DNA from: Odobenus rosmarus divergens
Lineage: Eukaryota; Chordata; Mammalia; Carnivora; Odobenidae
Length of the DNA: 64,000 nucleotides
Direction: 5' to 3'
Assembly (NCBI RefSeq): GCF_000321225.1
Contig: NW_004450941.1
Coordinates: forward strand, 493,840 to 557,839
In this document: positions 53,836 through 64,000 of the stretch, one piece after another
Layout of the letters: each line of letters starts with the position of its first letter
Position numbering within the stretch: the first letter of the stretch is position 1
Program-made: the position numbers and the translations under genes
The notes under the pieces: generated by a model
What the model was told of the DNA's origin: nothing
The model's database searches: none
The model's input: only the letters and a program-made list of their open reading frames with translations

Positions 53836-55955
53836 GCCAAGCAGTGTGCAAATTCAAGGAGATATAAAAATGTATGTTGCTTTCAGTAGAGTAGAGGAAT
53901 GCTCCGTGTGCATGTGAGGAAGTAGCAGGAGACTACAAATATAAGTCAGAATTACCTTGTGAAATGTCACATGCTGTGCGAAGATTTGAATTTTTTTTAA
54001 CTGTGTGAAATAGGCACCAGTGTTGTACAATCTGTGATACCACATGTATTTTATTGATGTAAACCAGCTTATATCCCACCGGCTTCCTAAAAAGATTTGT
54101 ATTGGGTATCATTATTTCATTTTTTAATGTAATAGTAAAATCAAAATATATATCCATGTATGCAATGTGATTTCATAAACGTTCTCTTTCTAAAGCACTT
54201 TCAAATTTATCTCACTGCGTGAATTCATTGAATAGCAAAGAAAAAAATAATTAGTCTCTGCCTTCCCCATGTTTCTAAAGAGCCAGCCACAAACTCTAGG
54301 GCTAAATGGTTGTTCCTATTAAGGTCATGAAATATTACACTTTTTCAAGAATACTGGCCTCATATGGGTACCTGAGTACCTATGAAAGGCAATATTTGGT
54401 ACAAATCCTTTACAACCATGGTGTGTTCTTTCCAGAAGATGCAATATCTCTACTACCTGAACTGTCCCCATCCTAAATTACCACCATTGTCTGTTTTCTT
54501 TGACTCTGGATTATTCTATCCTCTGATGGTTCAAAGGAGTCTGAGTGATTATGCCCATCTGCTTTAGGAGGATTCTCTCAGGTTATAACTTTTGGATAAA
54601 TGCTATCAATATGGAAACTGGATTTCTCAGGCCTCACGCCGATTAGGGTCTCCAAGAAGTTACAGATGAGTTAGGATTTGTTCATCCATTACCAACAATA
54701 GTCATATTTAAATGACCACAATTCCAAGAGTCAATTTTATCTTATTAACACAAATATCAAGGCACTCTGTCAAGAAAAGATCATTAGTGACCTTTTGATT
54801 GTGACTCAGTGTGGTGAGTTAGTTGATTAGCTCTTCCCTTTCAACGTTCCTAGGAAATAACCATGCTTAACAACTGAGACTTTGGACAATATCAATGAAA
54901 AGGCTTTTCAATGTGTATACATTCATATATTTTTTCTCTCCTTGGGTGGGATGCTTTAGTAATAAATATGGTAAAGGTATAAGGCATTGTATGTGCATGG
55001 TACTCCTATTAGCAAAGAGGTGGAAATCAAAGAATGTCTAGAAATTTACCTCATCCATTCTACATTTATATTGTTTAACTGAAGATACTATACACAACTA
55101 TATCTACTTTTCCTTCTCCCCTGAATCCACTGCATTTCAGTCTTTATCAAACACATGGAACCTGACAAAAAATGCATGTAAAAGCTCCATTCAGAAATAG
55201 TAAATGGATGTGAGTCCCGTGGTCATTTACCTGTAGATGAGCAGGCAGTGGAGAATCTCAGGGGACTGGCAGCATCTTATCAAGAACTTCACAAAGCTAA
55301 CTGTTGACTTCAAATGGACTATATGTAGATAAATGAACAACAGTCCACAGTCCAATAGTGGGAGGCATGTCTCCACAGGTCTCCCGTATTTCAGGAAGTC
55401 TTTTAATCAAGTGGCTTTGACAGCTTTGTTTCAAACTCTTTTCAAGGATTTTTGTAGAGTAAGCTACCTTGAAGATGGAGATGGTACCTCCCTCCAGGGC
55501 AGAGGAAAGGTATGCTTCCTTAACAGGGTAAGACAATGTTGGGGCAAATGCTGGGCAGATTTGACAGCAGCGCTCTTATATGATTGTGCCTAATCACAGA
55601 GTTCCTCAGTTATGACCCAGACGTGTTGTTTAGATGCATCAACCTTGTTCACTCTGTATCCTTCCCATGTGATTCAGGGTGGGAGGGTCGGACAAGAGAA
55701 AATAACGAATATGAAGCTCATGCTGTCTGCTCGCTATTTGTAACAAGTCCTTTGTTTCTGACCCGGGAGTCAGGTCATCTCTTGGCATGTATGGAATTGT
55801 AGCAGGCTAACCTTTATCTTGCAAGCATGGTAAAATCTCAGACACTTGACACCATTATTAAAAAACAACTCAGGTGTATGTTCTAGTAACAATAGGATAC
55901 CACAAATTAAAAGTTAAAATCAATGGGCCAGGATGGTGGTGGATGAAGAGTCAGT
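53836..55955. other. Unassigned stretch
   Basis: About 2.1 kb with no repeat family I recognise and no coding signature, one of the longest such blocks in the window. Confidence 0.4.
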
Positions 55956-55976
55956 TAAAACATTATGAACATCATA

Positions 55977-56156
55977 GGGCACCTGGGTGGCTCGGTTGGT
56001 TAAGCGACTGCCTTCGGCTCAGGTCATGATCCCAGAGTCCTGGGATCAAGTCCCATATCGGGCTCCTGGCCCAGCAGGGAGCCTGCTTCTCCCTCTGACC
56101 CTCTCCCCTCTCATGCTGTTACTCTCTCTCAAATAAATAAATAAATAAAATCTTCA
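55977..56156 (+). repeat. Can-SINE, sense
   Basis: 'gggcacctgggtggctcggt' to 'aaataaataaataaaatctt'. TSD aaaacattatgaacatc (55957-55973 and 56159-56175). Its body is close to that of the SINE at 31487. Confidence 0.96.
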
Positions 56157-56175
56157 AAAAAACATTATGAACATC

Positions 56176-57484
56176 TTAGACGCTTCTAAGTAGAGTGTCA
56201 TTGGTGTTAGGTTTGTTATCAAACCCTTACATCTTAGTGAACAATAAAGGTTAGGAAATATACAAATAAATGTAAATCCTACTGCATAAGATAATATCAT
56301 GGTATATCATTGGCAAGCTTTTGGGGTTTCCATTTTATCAAGGAAACAACATGCATTGGTTATAAGCACTGACTTGACTATGTGTGCCAAATGCCAGGTG
56401 AATAACTAGCTAAAAGTGGAAATGTCATTAAACAAGTAATCTAATGTCATGTTAATAAAACATAGTGAAAAGATTGAAAGCAACCTTTTAAAAAGGAAGC
56501 ACTTTCAGATAAAAATGAAATTTGTCTTCAGGCCAATAAAGTTGAATTCTGTGAGAATTTCTATAGAATTAATTTACTACTGAATATACTAAGATTAATT
56601 GTGAAAGCTAACAATGACTAGTATTTACTGGTGGTATGATTACAAATAATTCTTTCCTCACTCTTGCTTCAATTCAATATTAAGATATTTCTTCCAGATA
56701 ACATTGTGGTTAACTTGTCAATTATAACGTTACCTAGCCTTCTGCTTTCCTGGTGATCATTTAGAAATTTTGGTAGAGGCTGTGTTCTTTGTCTTTATGT
56801 TCCTCAGTAATTCAGTGTGTGCTACCCATAATAGGGGCTCAGCAAAATGACAAGTATAGCCTGTCATGTGTTGAACTGTTGTTTCTTCTAGAAAAAAGAT
56901 GATTAAGTTCCTGTTTTCAAAATAGCAACAACATATTTCCCAGTAAAGGTGCTTCTGTGATACTGCTTTAAACCATCTCCATGAAATTCAATAGCTGTTT
57001 GTTCAAGTATTAGAATGCTGCTTCATTTTTATGTTTATGATGCCTTTTCTTATAGGTAGAGCTCTACTGTTTAAAAAATCAGTATTCAGAAACATAACAG
57101 CCTGATGACTTTATTCACCTTTTGTTCAACTTTTCCCCTCTAATTAAACCATTTTCCAAATGATAATCTGCTCTATAGTAACTAATTTGGAAGAAAATCT
57201 TTCCTGTGACCTTATTTTGTGCTGTTAATAGTAAGAAGCCACAACCAGTATACAAATATACAGCTTACAAGCAGAAATGTTCAACATAAGCAGTCTAGTG
57301 ATTTTCATATTTAAATTAATTTAGGATTCATCTTGGCACATTAACTGCTCTGAGGACTATCACCTCCACATTTCTCTGTGTAAGTTGATTGGCGTGATAA
57401 TAGGCACAACATTATTTGGGAAGAACTTTGGACACATTGACCACAAGTAATAATGGAATCTATGATAAGAAATGCTATGTCTAC
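56176..57484. other. Unassigned AT-rich stretch
   Basis: No feature recognised. Confidence 0.4.
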
Positions 57485-57590
57485 TAGAATGTAAATTCCA
57501 TAATGGCAAGGACCTTCTCTGGTTGACTTCTCTATCCTCATTACCTACAATAGTGATATAGAGTAGATGTTCAATAATTAGTATTTTAAA
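57485..57590 (+). repeat. LINE-2 3' end, sense
   Basis: 'tagaatgtaaattccataat', 'ggcaaggaccttctctggtt' and 'gtagatgttcaataattagt' are the L2 3' end. Confidence 0.75.
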
Positions 57591-57679
57591 CAATGAAGTA
57601 ATCTTATATGAGTTTGATATGTTTATAAAGAAGGAAGGGGAGGTACTTCGTGGAGGAGTTGGTCTGTGACTCTAGCATT

Positions 57680-57880
57680 TGTATTTGTCACACTCCATCA
57701 CATACCCTGTTTTACCATATCCATGAGTTATATCATTCCAAATAAGTATCTTACTCACCTACCTGTATATTGTCTCTCTCCTCCTCTATGTTATGAATTC
57801 CATGAGGCATGGTACCATGTCCTGGGTACCGCAAATACTTCCTGGCATAAAGTAGATCTGTTGAATGAAATAGTACATTT
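57680..57880 (+). repeat. LINE-2 3' end, sense
   Basis: 'gttatgaattccatgaggca', 'tggcataaagtagatctgtt' and 'gaatgaaat' repeat the L2 3' end order. Confidence 0.6.
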
Positions 57881-58312
57881 TAATACAAATTTAGTACATC
57901 TATAAAGTGCAAGAGAAAAAACAGAAAGGTAGGAAAAAATCCAGTCTTTGGAATGATGAGACAAACTCTCTAGAAGGGTATTTGTATCTGTTCAGCATGT
58001 GAAGCCAGGTTATGGAGCTCACTTTCTATAATGAGCTGGAACTTGCTTATGAATCTTAAATACTGAAGGGTTTGATGATTTCTAGACGATGCTGGTAAAT
58101 CTTGGTTTTGGCAAAAGATAATTTAAGGATTTCATGACTTCATGGGGTTGATAAGTTATTAAGAGACAATTTAAATGACATGAAGTATAATCTGATCATC
58201 ATTATTATTATATTTATATAGTTTTTTGTTAGTAGCAGTACTAGTAACAGTTTTAGTAGTAGTAGTAGTACTTAGTAGTAATAGTGTCTAGCATATGTCA
58301 GACACCAAAAAT
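57881..58312. other. Unassigned, with (AGT)n tract
   Basis: 58253-58284 is an (AGT/TAG)n simple repeat with interruptions. A 'attattattatattta' run precedes it at 58199. Otherwise nothing recognised. Confidence 0.5.
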
Positions 58313-58483
58313 AATTTGTCAGAGAGAGACAGCGAGAGAGGGAACACAAGCAGGGGGAGTGCGAGAGGGAGAAGCAGGCTTCCCTCAGAGCAGGGAGCCT
58401 GATGCAGGGCTCAATCCCAGGACCCTGGGATGATGACCTGAGCCAAAGGCAGACGCCCAAAGACTGAGCCACCCAGGCACCTC
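58313..58483 (-). repeat. Can-SINE, antisense, tail-less
   Basis: Starts abruptly at 'atttgtcagagagagacagc' with no A-tail complement and ends 'gccacccaggcacc'. No clear TSD. Confidence 0.9.
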
Positions 58484-59109
58484 CGGCCTGTCATGTTTAG
58501 ATTTTCTGCCCCTCTTATTCTGAGACATCTTCAGAACAAAAACATTTTCTAGTCCTCTCTACATTCTTGGGTTAAATATACAGTGATTGGGACACCATCA
58601 TAAACTCTGAGAGGAGCCATGGAGCTAATATGTTCCAACTCTTTTCCAAGAGATAGGTACCAACTGTTCATAGACTGAACCTCACAGACAGAATAAAAGA
58701 TCACAAATGTTTCTACATGTTCATTATTCAGTTTCCATTTCACTTAAAAAGTGATGTCAAAGAGATATCAGGTGTTTGCTCCAGGCCAGGGTCTCAAAAG
58801 GGAGCAGAAAGTTGGAACAATGATCACCGTCTAATAAATCAATGGTATTAATTTACGCAGACTTATAAGTCATACGGGGCTGTAAAACATTTACCAAACT
58901 TAATAGATCCTGATAATGAAGCAGAATGCCAGTTGAAGAATTTATAAGGGAAATAGATATTTGGCTCAAGAACTGTGTCCAGTTATCTGCTCAAGGGCTT
59001 CCCTGCTGATACACAAGGAAATAAGTTTATCGATATAATCACAATGTGGCATTTGAGTAGAGGAACAATTTACTCTAACAGTAATACTTGTTTGGTTTCT
59101 ATCTTCCAC
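58484..59109. other. Unassigned stretch
   Basis: Nothing recognised. Confidence 0.4.
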
Positions 59110-59290
59110 CTAATTACTCCCCAGGTCCTGTCAATTCCACCTCTGAAATGTATCTTGAATTATTTTTTTCTTTCTTTTTCTATTTCACTTCCTTAATTCA
59201 TCATGTGTTTCCCCTAAAGGGAAGCAGTGCCATTTTAACTGCTTTCTCTCTCTCCTGTCTTTGGTCTCATCCTTTTTAAATCCACCGTCC
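59110..59290 (+). repeat. LINE-2 fragment, sense
   Basis: 'aggtcctgtcaattccacct', 'ctgaaatgtatcttgaatta' and 'gtctcatcctttttaaatcc' resemble the L2 block with 'tcctgtcgattctacctcc'. Confidence 0.55.
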
Positions 59291-59982
59291 CCACTAAGGT
59301 CTGAGGAATCTCTCAGGTGATAGGACAGAAAGACCTGCTGCCCAAGGTTGGGAGGGGTGGCTGGTTCTGTGTTTGGGAGTTGGGGAGGTAAGGAAAAAGG
59401 GAGGTTTCCAAAGGTTTTTAATATGTTAAAGAAGACTCACAGGTTACCAGAGGCCGTGCCATTGTCCAGTTAGGTTGTTTTTCCCTCTAGCAAGGCATTA
59501 ACATGAAGAAAACTGGGAGCTTCCTGGAGGAATGTCACATGTATCTCACCCAGGAGTGAGGGTGGGGTTGGGGAGATTGCAGGTTGTCAGCCTGTGGTTT
59601 GTCCTCAGCTAGCCTTCTGCTCCCTCATCAATTCTTAGAGTCTTCCCTGCCACTACCGATCGGTCTATTATTCAAACAAAAGAAAAATGAATCTGTGGCA
59701 GTCTTTAAAGGCTGCTTGGGGTTCTTCTTCTTAGGGCATTCTGAATCCAATACAATAAATAAGGTTACCCAGCCTGTTCTAGCTGCTTTCTTTGTAAATG
59801 GATTATCTCCCGAGATTAGTGGATTTATTTAAAAAAAAAAAAAAGGTAGAAAATAGGATGGGAAGCCAGGGGCCTGAGTAAACTAGTGACTGAGCATTTT
59901 GAAAGGACTCTGGAGCAAGATTGCAAAAAACAAAAATCCACCGAGCTAATAGCTTTACAGCTACATCAGCTCCAAGGCCGGC
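59291..59982. other. Unassigned stretch
   Basis: G-rich at 59344-59400. No gene or repeat recognised. Confidence 0.4.
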
Positions 59983-60013
59983 GGGGGGGGGCGGGGGGGG
60001 CGGGGGGAGGGGG
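59983..60013 (+). repeat. Poly-G tract, predicted G-quadruplex
   Basis: Four G-runs of 9, 8, 6 and 5 are separated by single bases (c, c, a). Single-base loops give the most stable class of intramolecular quadruplex. Run lengths in such tracts are prone to sequencing error. Confidence 0.85.
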
Positions 60014-60940
60014 CAAAGCAACACCTACGCCTCCCGCATTATATTCTCCTAGGGGTTCATTATCCAAACACTGGCCCAAAACTCTGTCTCAATTGTAATC
60101 AACTGGGACACCAGAAAAGAGATCTTCCTCAAAGTTCTTGTGCAAATTCTTCTCCAAGGTACCTCTAGAGGCTGTCTGCATATGGTCCCCTCCCACAATT
60201 GACAGGCCTCCAAGGGGTTTTCCAGGAAACTATTACCAGTAATTCCCTTAACTAGTCAAGGGGAAGCTAAAATGAAAATTAATGGTTTATTTAATCCTGC
60301 CAGAAATATTTACTGTTTGTCCTGGCTGAAACCTTAACAAAATATTTGAAATGATTTAATAACTTAATGATAATGAAGTTGACCAAACTGGAAGCTCATA
60401 TTTAGAGCCGGATAGAAATTTCCTTAAGACCTTCTCCCCTGAGTTAAAACAAAACTGTACCCAGAGAGAAAGAAGCAAATTGGAGAAAATGTAGTTGAAA
60501 GGGCGGGTCAGCCTCTGAGGAATTGGAAACACCCGTCTTTGTCCTGCAAATCTCTGTAGGGCCAAAGGTGTGGCTCTTGGGGTTCAAAGTTCACCTACCC
60601 CTTTTTTGCCAATCCCTCAAACTTTGCCTATTCCTCTTAAGAGGCTTGAAAAGATCTGGATGGAGTTGTCTCTTGCACGTAAATCTGTTCCTTTGTGATG
60701 TAAATTTTCTATCATCTTCTCTTGAAGCTTAACTGTCGTTCTTCAAATGCAAACTTCGGGGAGAAGTTTCTCAGTAGAAGAAAAATAAAGAGAGGGAGGT
60801 ATTTGGAAATTGGGCCTATATTGTCTTCTCCACAACTAGTAGTGTAGTCCCTAGCCTCCTTATCCATGGTTTTGTTGCAGGATTTCTTTTCCTTTAGTGC
60901 CAGAGGTTTTTGGTCACCCTGCTTCAAAGAATGATGAGGT
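60014..60940. other. Unassigned stretch with DR1 motif
   Basis: Repeat-free. gggttcaaagttca at 60580-60593 fits a nuclear-receptor DR1 site (HNF4/RXR type). No coding signature. Confidence 0.35.
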
Positions 60941-60949
60941 AGACCGGAC

Positions 60950-61255
60950 GAAGAGTGTTGGGAAGCAAAGCAAAGTTTAGTGAGCGATCGTACAAAGCTA
61001 CCAGAGAGGGAGGGGACCCGAGAGGGTTGCCCCCAGAATTTTAAGTCTAGGGGTTTTTATGGGCTCCTTGGCGGGCTGTTTTAATCTGATGAATCCTCCA
61101 ATCACCTGTCACCCAATCAGGTTTTTGTCCAGGCATTCATCTACCAGTCAGGTAGTTGTTCACGTGGGAAAGGGTGGAGGGCTCCTTCCAGGGTGGTGTA
61201 AAATCCTTTTAAGGGTGGTTTCCTCTTAGGGCCGGGGGAGAGAGGCTTGTCCCTG
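60950..61255 (-). repeat. Endogenous retrovirus LTR, antisense (class I-like)
   Basis: On the minus strand the order is CCAAT-type motifs ('gattgggtgacaggtgattgg'-like, 61085-61110), a TATA-like 'cataaaaac' (about 61053-61061), a C/T-rich R region, and a degenerate polyadenylation signal 'actaaa' (60976-60981) followed by 'ctttgctttgcttcc'. The TATA-to-signal spacing of about 80 bp fits a gammaretrovirus-like LTR. Isolated, with no internal genes adjacent. Family not named. Confidence 0.62.
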
Positions 61256-61263
61256 CCTGCCTT

Positions 61264-61690
61264 CATTAGTTTCAGTTCCCTGGAATCAACCGAGGTTCAG
61301 AAGCAGAAGATCCTCCTCGTGACACATTATCAGGTCAGGAGTAACCTGATGCTGAGCCACAAGGGCTGTGTCCTTGACCTCACTTTGTCTCCTCACATTT
61401 TATCATTTCACATCATCTCATTTCATCTCACATCATCAAAAGAAGGGAGATAGCAATCAGATATTTTTAGAGAGAGACCACATTCATGTAACTTATTAAG
61501 GGTACTGTTGTAATTGTTCTAGTTTATTACTGTTGTTCATCTCTTCCTGTGTCTGATTTGTAACATTAAGTTATCTTCGTATGTATATATAGGAAAAAAC
61601 ATAGTATATATGCGGTTCAGTACTATCCATGGTCTCGGGCATCCACTGGAGGTCTTGGACCCTTTTTCCCATGGATAGGGCTGCAAGTGT
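61264..61690. mobile_element. Tigger-type (TcMar) nonautonomous DNA transposon
   Basis: 'attagtttcagttccctgga', 'attttatcatttcacatcat', 'gagagagaccacattcatgt', 'ataggaaaaaacatagtata' and 'ggcatccactggaggtcttg' are the blocks of a well-known mammalian Tigger-derived family, in order. About 430 bp, no transposase frame. Confidence 0.78.
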
Positions 61691-61821
61691 TGTAAAAACA
61701 AAAGCTGTAAGCTCTCTGCATATGTGAATATCACATCAGTAAAAAACCGTAAGAACCGCATAGTGCCAGCCCTAATTTTTATCACACCTCTCAGGCTGGA
61801 GTCTGATCAAAGGGGGGTAAT

Positions 61822-62195
61822 TGTTAAAAAAGAAACAAGCAAAAAACAGCCCCAAACGGAGAGGCATTTGCCCCTTCAACAGCAGATGGAGACTTATTTA
61901 CAGTTTCAACCTTGCCCAGGAATGTGGCCTTCAAACAGTGGATCTGAAATTTCTCATGAGCACTATTGTGGTCCTCCATATGAAAAAAATCTGTGCTTTT
62001 CCTCCCCGCCCCAAGATGAAACAATCTTTTGTTTTGCTAATAACTTCCTTGCGCCTCCCTTCTGCCGTAACAACCTTCCATTTTCTACAACTCCTGGGCA
62101 TTTCACTACTTGCTAGTTGGGATGCTTCCTGATTCATGAATAACTTAATAAAGCCAATTAGATATTCAACTTTACTACATTGAATTTTTTAATAC
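61822..62195 (+). repeat. Endogenous retrovirus LTR, sense
   Basis: The 3' half has 'gctagttgggatgcttcctg', then AATAAA at 62147-62152 within 'cttaataaagccaattagat', then a T-rich end, a typical R/U5 layout of an ERV LTR. A 130-codon frame (61724-62116) overlaps it and is best seen as chance. Start is approximate. Confidence 0.65.
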
Positions 62196-62306
62196 TGCAC
62201 ACACATACAAATACACAGATACGTGTGGTACGAGTGTGTCCAGTGGGTATATATATATTCTCTTTACTGGTAAACTTATGTTTTAGATTATCTTTTATAA
62301 AAAGCA
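62196..62306. other. Unassigned stretch
   Basis: Short CA/TA-rich segment. Confidence 0.4.
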
Positions 62307-62319
62307 TATAGTTGAATTT

Positions 62320-62431
62320 GTTTTTTTACGATTTTATTTTAAAGTAATCTCTATACCCAACATAGGGCTCGAACTTAACAACCTCAAGATCAAAGTCGAA
62401 TGCTCTATTGATCGAGCCAGCCAGGTACCCC
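62320..62431 (-). repeat. Can-SINE, short old type, antisense, 13-bp TSD
   Basis: 'acgattttattttaaagtaa' to 'cgagccagccaggtaccc'. TSD tatagttgaattt is identical at 62307-62319 and 62432-62444. Same short type as 10757-10872. Confidence 0.93.
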
Positions 62432-62488
62432 TATAGTTGAATTTTTAAATGCAACTTGAAAATTTTTGTCTTTTACCCTGAAATGTAA

Positions 62489-62964
62489 TGTCAGGGAACA
62501 AGAATTACTGTCCCCTCAAAGATCCTTCTACCTGGACTAAGAATCAAGTTGACATGAGACAGATTAACAGGAGAAAATAAATTTAATAGGTGTACACCCA
62601 GGGAATCCACATGGACATGGAAATTCCAAAGACAGGCAAAATGAGGTATACAGTCATTCATAACTAAGGAGAAGGGGGTAGGGGGCTGGGATTTCAGAAG
62701 AAAGGATCCCACTTCACAGGGCAATAGGAAGAGTAGATGTTTGCCCTGCCATAGAGATGGGTCCCTCAGATAAAATTTATCTCTGCTAATAACCTTTATT
62801 CTGGAAAAGACCCCCAATTTCGATTCTTCTGTGTGGTTAAGGGAGGGACCAAAGTTTCCCTTGAGCCTCCAGGGTCTCAAGTACCTTCAGCTCAAAAGAA
62901 TCCACATGTCAAAGTAGCACTTTCTTGGGGGTGGTGGGAATACCTGTTCTGAACCCCTTCAATA
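62489..62964 (-). repeat. Probable endogenous retrovirus LTR, antisense
   Basis: On the minus strand a coherent 470-bp unit ends 'cctattaaatttattttctc' (ATTAAA signal at 62582-62587), then 'gtctcatgtcaacttgattc' and 'ccctgaca'. This resembles known mammalian ERV LTRs. The 129-codon minus frame at 62491-62880 lies wholly inside. No name offered. Confidence 0.55.
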
Positions 62965-63599
62965 GTCTCTTGGCATTTATTTTGATTGCTGGCTTACTGG
63001 GCTCATTTCCCTGATCATAGCTTGTACTTTCTATTTGATTTTTTTAAATGCTTTTTATAATTTTCTCTTTCCTTCTTTTTTTATATGGATGGCTTGAGAA
63101 CTTCTTAAATTTCATTTTTTTCTCTACTGTTGCAAATTTTGGGAGTTATATTGTCGACTTATACACTTTTAACACTCGCCCTTAATATATTAATATGAAT
63201 ACTTAAATTCTAAAGCTGACCATTACTACTTTATTCTGAAAAAAGTAAAACGCCTTTAGAACACTATAATCACAAGCTTCCCTTCTTGTCTTTTAAATTT
63301 TCTTCTCTGATGCTTATTTCTTTTCCATTTTATTGTGTTCTAATACTTTAATTCTGTATTTTAATTCCTCAAGTTAAACACAATTGTTATTGTTTTAGGC
63401 AGCCAGTGTTGGTTGAAATTTACCTACCCATTTCATGATTACTTTGCTCAGTTAATTGTTTTTTCCACTTGAGTTTCTTTCCTCCTTCCCTAATTTCCAC
63501 TGCTGGTTTAAAAATTACAGATTCTCGGTTGAAATTTAGTGCGTGCTCCGGACTTATTAAGATGCATTCCTGTATCTTTCCCCCATAAATTTTTTTTTC
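62965..63599. other. Unassigned AT-rich stretch
   Basis: No feature recognised. Confidence 0.4.
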
Positions 63600-63662
63600 T
63601 AAAATTTTTAAAAATTTATTATTTTTTAAATTCCAGTGTAGTTAACATACAGTGTTATATTT
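63600..63662 (-). repeat. LINE-1 3' end, antisense, very short
   Basis: 'ttaaattccagtgtagttaa' and 'catacagtgttatatt' after a T/A-rich run are the extreme 3' end of carnivore L1 in antisense. Confidence 0.7.
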
Positions 63663-64000
63663 CCCTATCAGCTTCTTAACCTTAACCTTATCACTTCCTG
63701 TCAGCCTTGGCTTGCTCCCCCTTCCTCTAGGGCCAGCATCTAACGAAATTGGCATGCCCGTGATAGGAGCTCAGTATTTGTTGGAATCCTGTTTAAACAG
63801 TAGAAATAATGTTTGTGTAATATTTCTGCTAGAATCTGAAGAAGTACTTGGCAAATTAACTCAATACAGTTTGGAATGAAACAGCAGCATGGAAAGGGAG
63901 AATTCACCAAATACTTCTTTGGAATTCTAGTGTCCTTGCCTCCCAATCCAGTTGTTTGGGTGACCCTGTCTCCCAAAGACACATCCAGTATAACCTGCAC
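63663..64000. other. Mostly unassigned, possible L2/MIR end
   Basis: 63735-63790 ('ggcatgcccgtgataggagc', 'tcagtatttgttggaatcc') resembles a sense L2 or MIR terminus. The rest holds only short frames. Confidence 0.4.

Noticed and set aside
61724..62116. 130-codon plus-strand open frame, one of the longest in the window
   Set aside because: Most of it lies inside a sequence with LTR features (AATAAA, R/U5-like end), and an overlapping frame (61821-62132) is nearly as long. No family signature, no splice support.
62491..62880. 129-codon minus-strand open frame
   Set aside because: Lies entirely within a probable LTR.
1..64000. CRISPR arrays, operons, plasmid or phage features, riboswitches
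   Set aside because: The window is mammalian nuclear DNA. No spaced direct-repeat array or bacterial gene layout is present.

Overview
The window is nuclear DNA from a carnivoran mammal. The clearest sign is about 34 copies of the tRNA-Lys-derived carnivore SINE (Can-SINE/SINEC). Their head ends read as variants of 'gcgcctgggtggctcag' and their tails end in CT-rich DNA followed by (AATAAA)n/A-runs. The body sequence, with copies carrying 'gaacacaagcagggggagtg' and 'ggtcctgggatcgagcccc', is of the type I associate with arctoid caniforms (bears, seals, mustelids; most like bear or seal). I see neither the canid-specific nor the felid-specific young SINE form. The species is an inference.

I find no protein-coding gene, no structural RNA gene and no processed pseudogene that I can defend. 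The DNA looks like AT-rich intergenic or intronic sequence. Open frames of 60-144 codons occur throughout, but the ones I examined lie inside repeats or lack coding signatures. One 228-base minus-strand segment (32682-32909) has a good acceptor, an open phase 0 frame and a GTAAGT donor. It is flagged only as a candidate exon.

Layout. 1-1120: antisense old LINE-1 with a SINE inside. 1.1-9.4 kb: mostly unique DNA with MIR, L2, a MER5A-like hAT element and three SINEs; a TAAT-rich block at 5.1-5.3 kb could be a conserved enhancer. 9.7-12.5 kb: a long antisense L1 ORF2 fragment invaded by SINEs and by an L1-SINE composite. 12.5-17 kb: unique DNA, MIR and L2. 17.2-18.2 kb: sense-strand L1 5' part. 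18.5-20.1 kb: L2, then an LTR containing a Tigger-type element containing a SINE. 20.6 and 23.2 kb: an antisense MaLR LTR and a near-complete solo LTR. 26-31 kb: SINE-rich. 31.4-31.8 kb: a SINE flanked by a 101-bp direct duplication. 32-36 kb: three L1 insertions, one with a 5' inversion. 36-42 kb: MLT1-like LTRs and a dense SINE cluster including an inverted SINE-in-SINE. 44-54 kb: many L2/MIR remnants and two L1 3' ends. 54-60.9 kb: largely unique, with a very G-rich tract at 59983-60013. 60.9-63 kb: three unrelated LTRs plus a Tigger-type element.

The elements do not form a pathway. Their value is as a layered insertion record: ancient L2/MIR/hAT/Tigger/MaLR, then L1, then SINEs with well-preserved target-site duplications (TSDs). 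The most unusual structures are the 101-bp duplication around the SINE at 31.5 kb, the L1-SINE composite with one shared TSD at 11.4-12.1 kb, and the twin-primed L1 at 35.1-35.7 kb. All family names come from pattern recall, not a database search.
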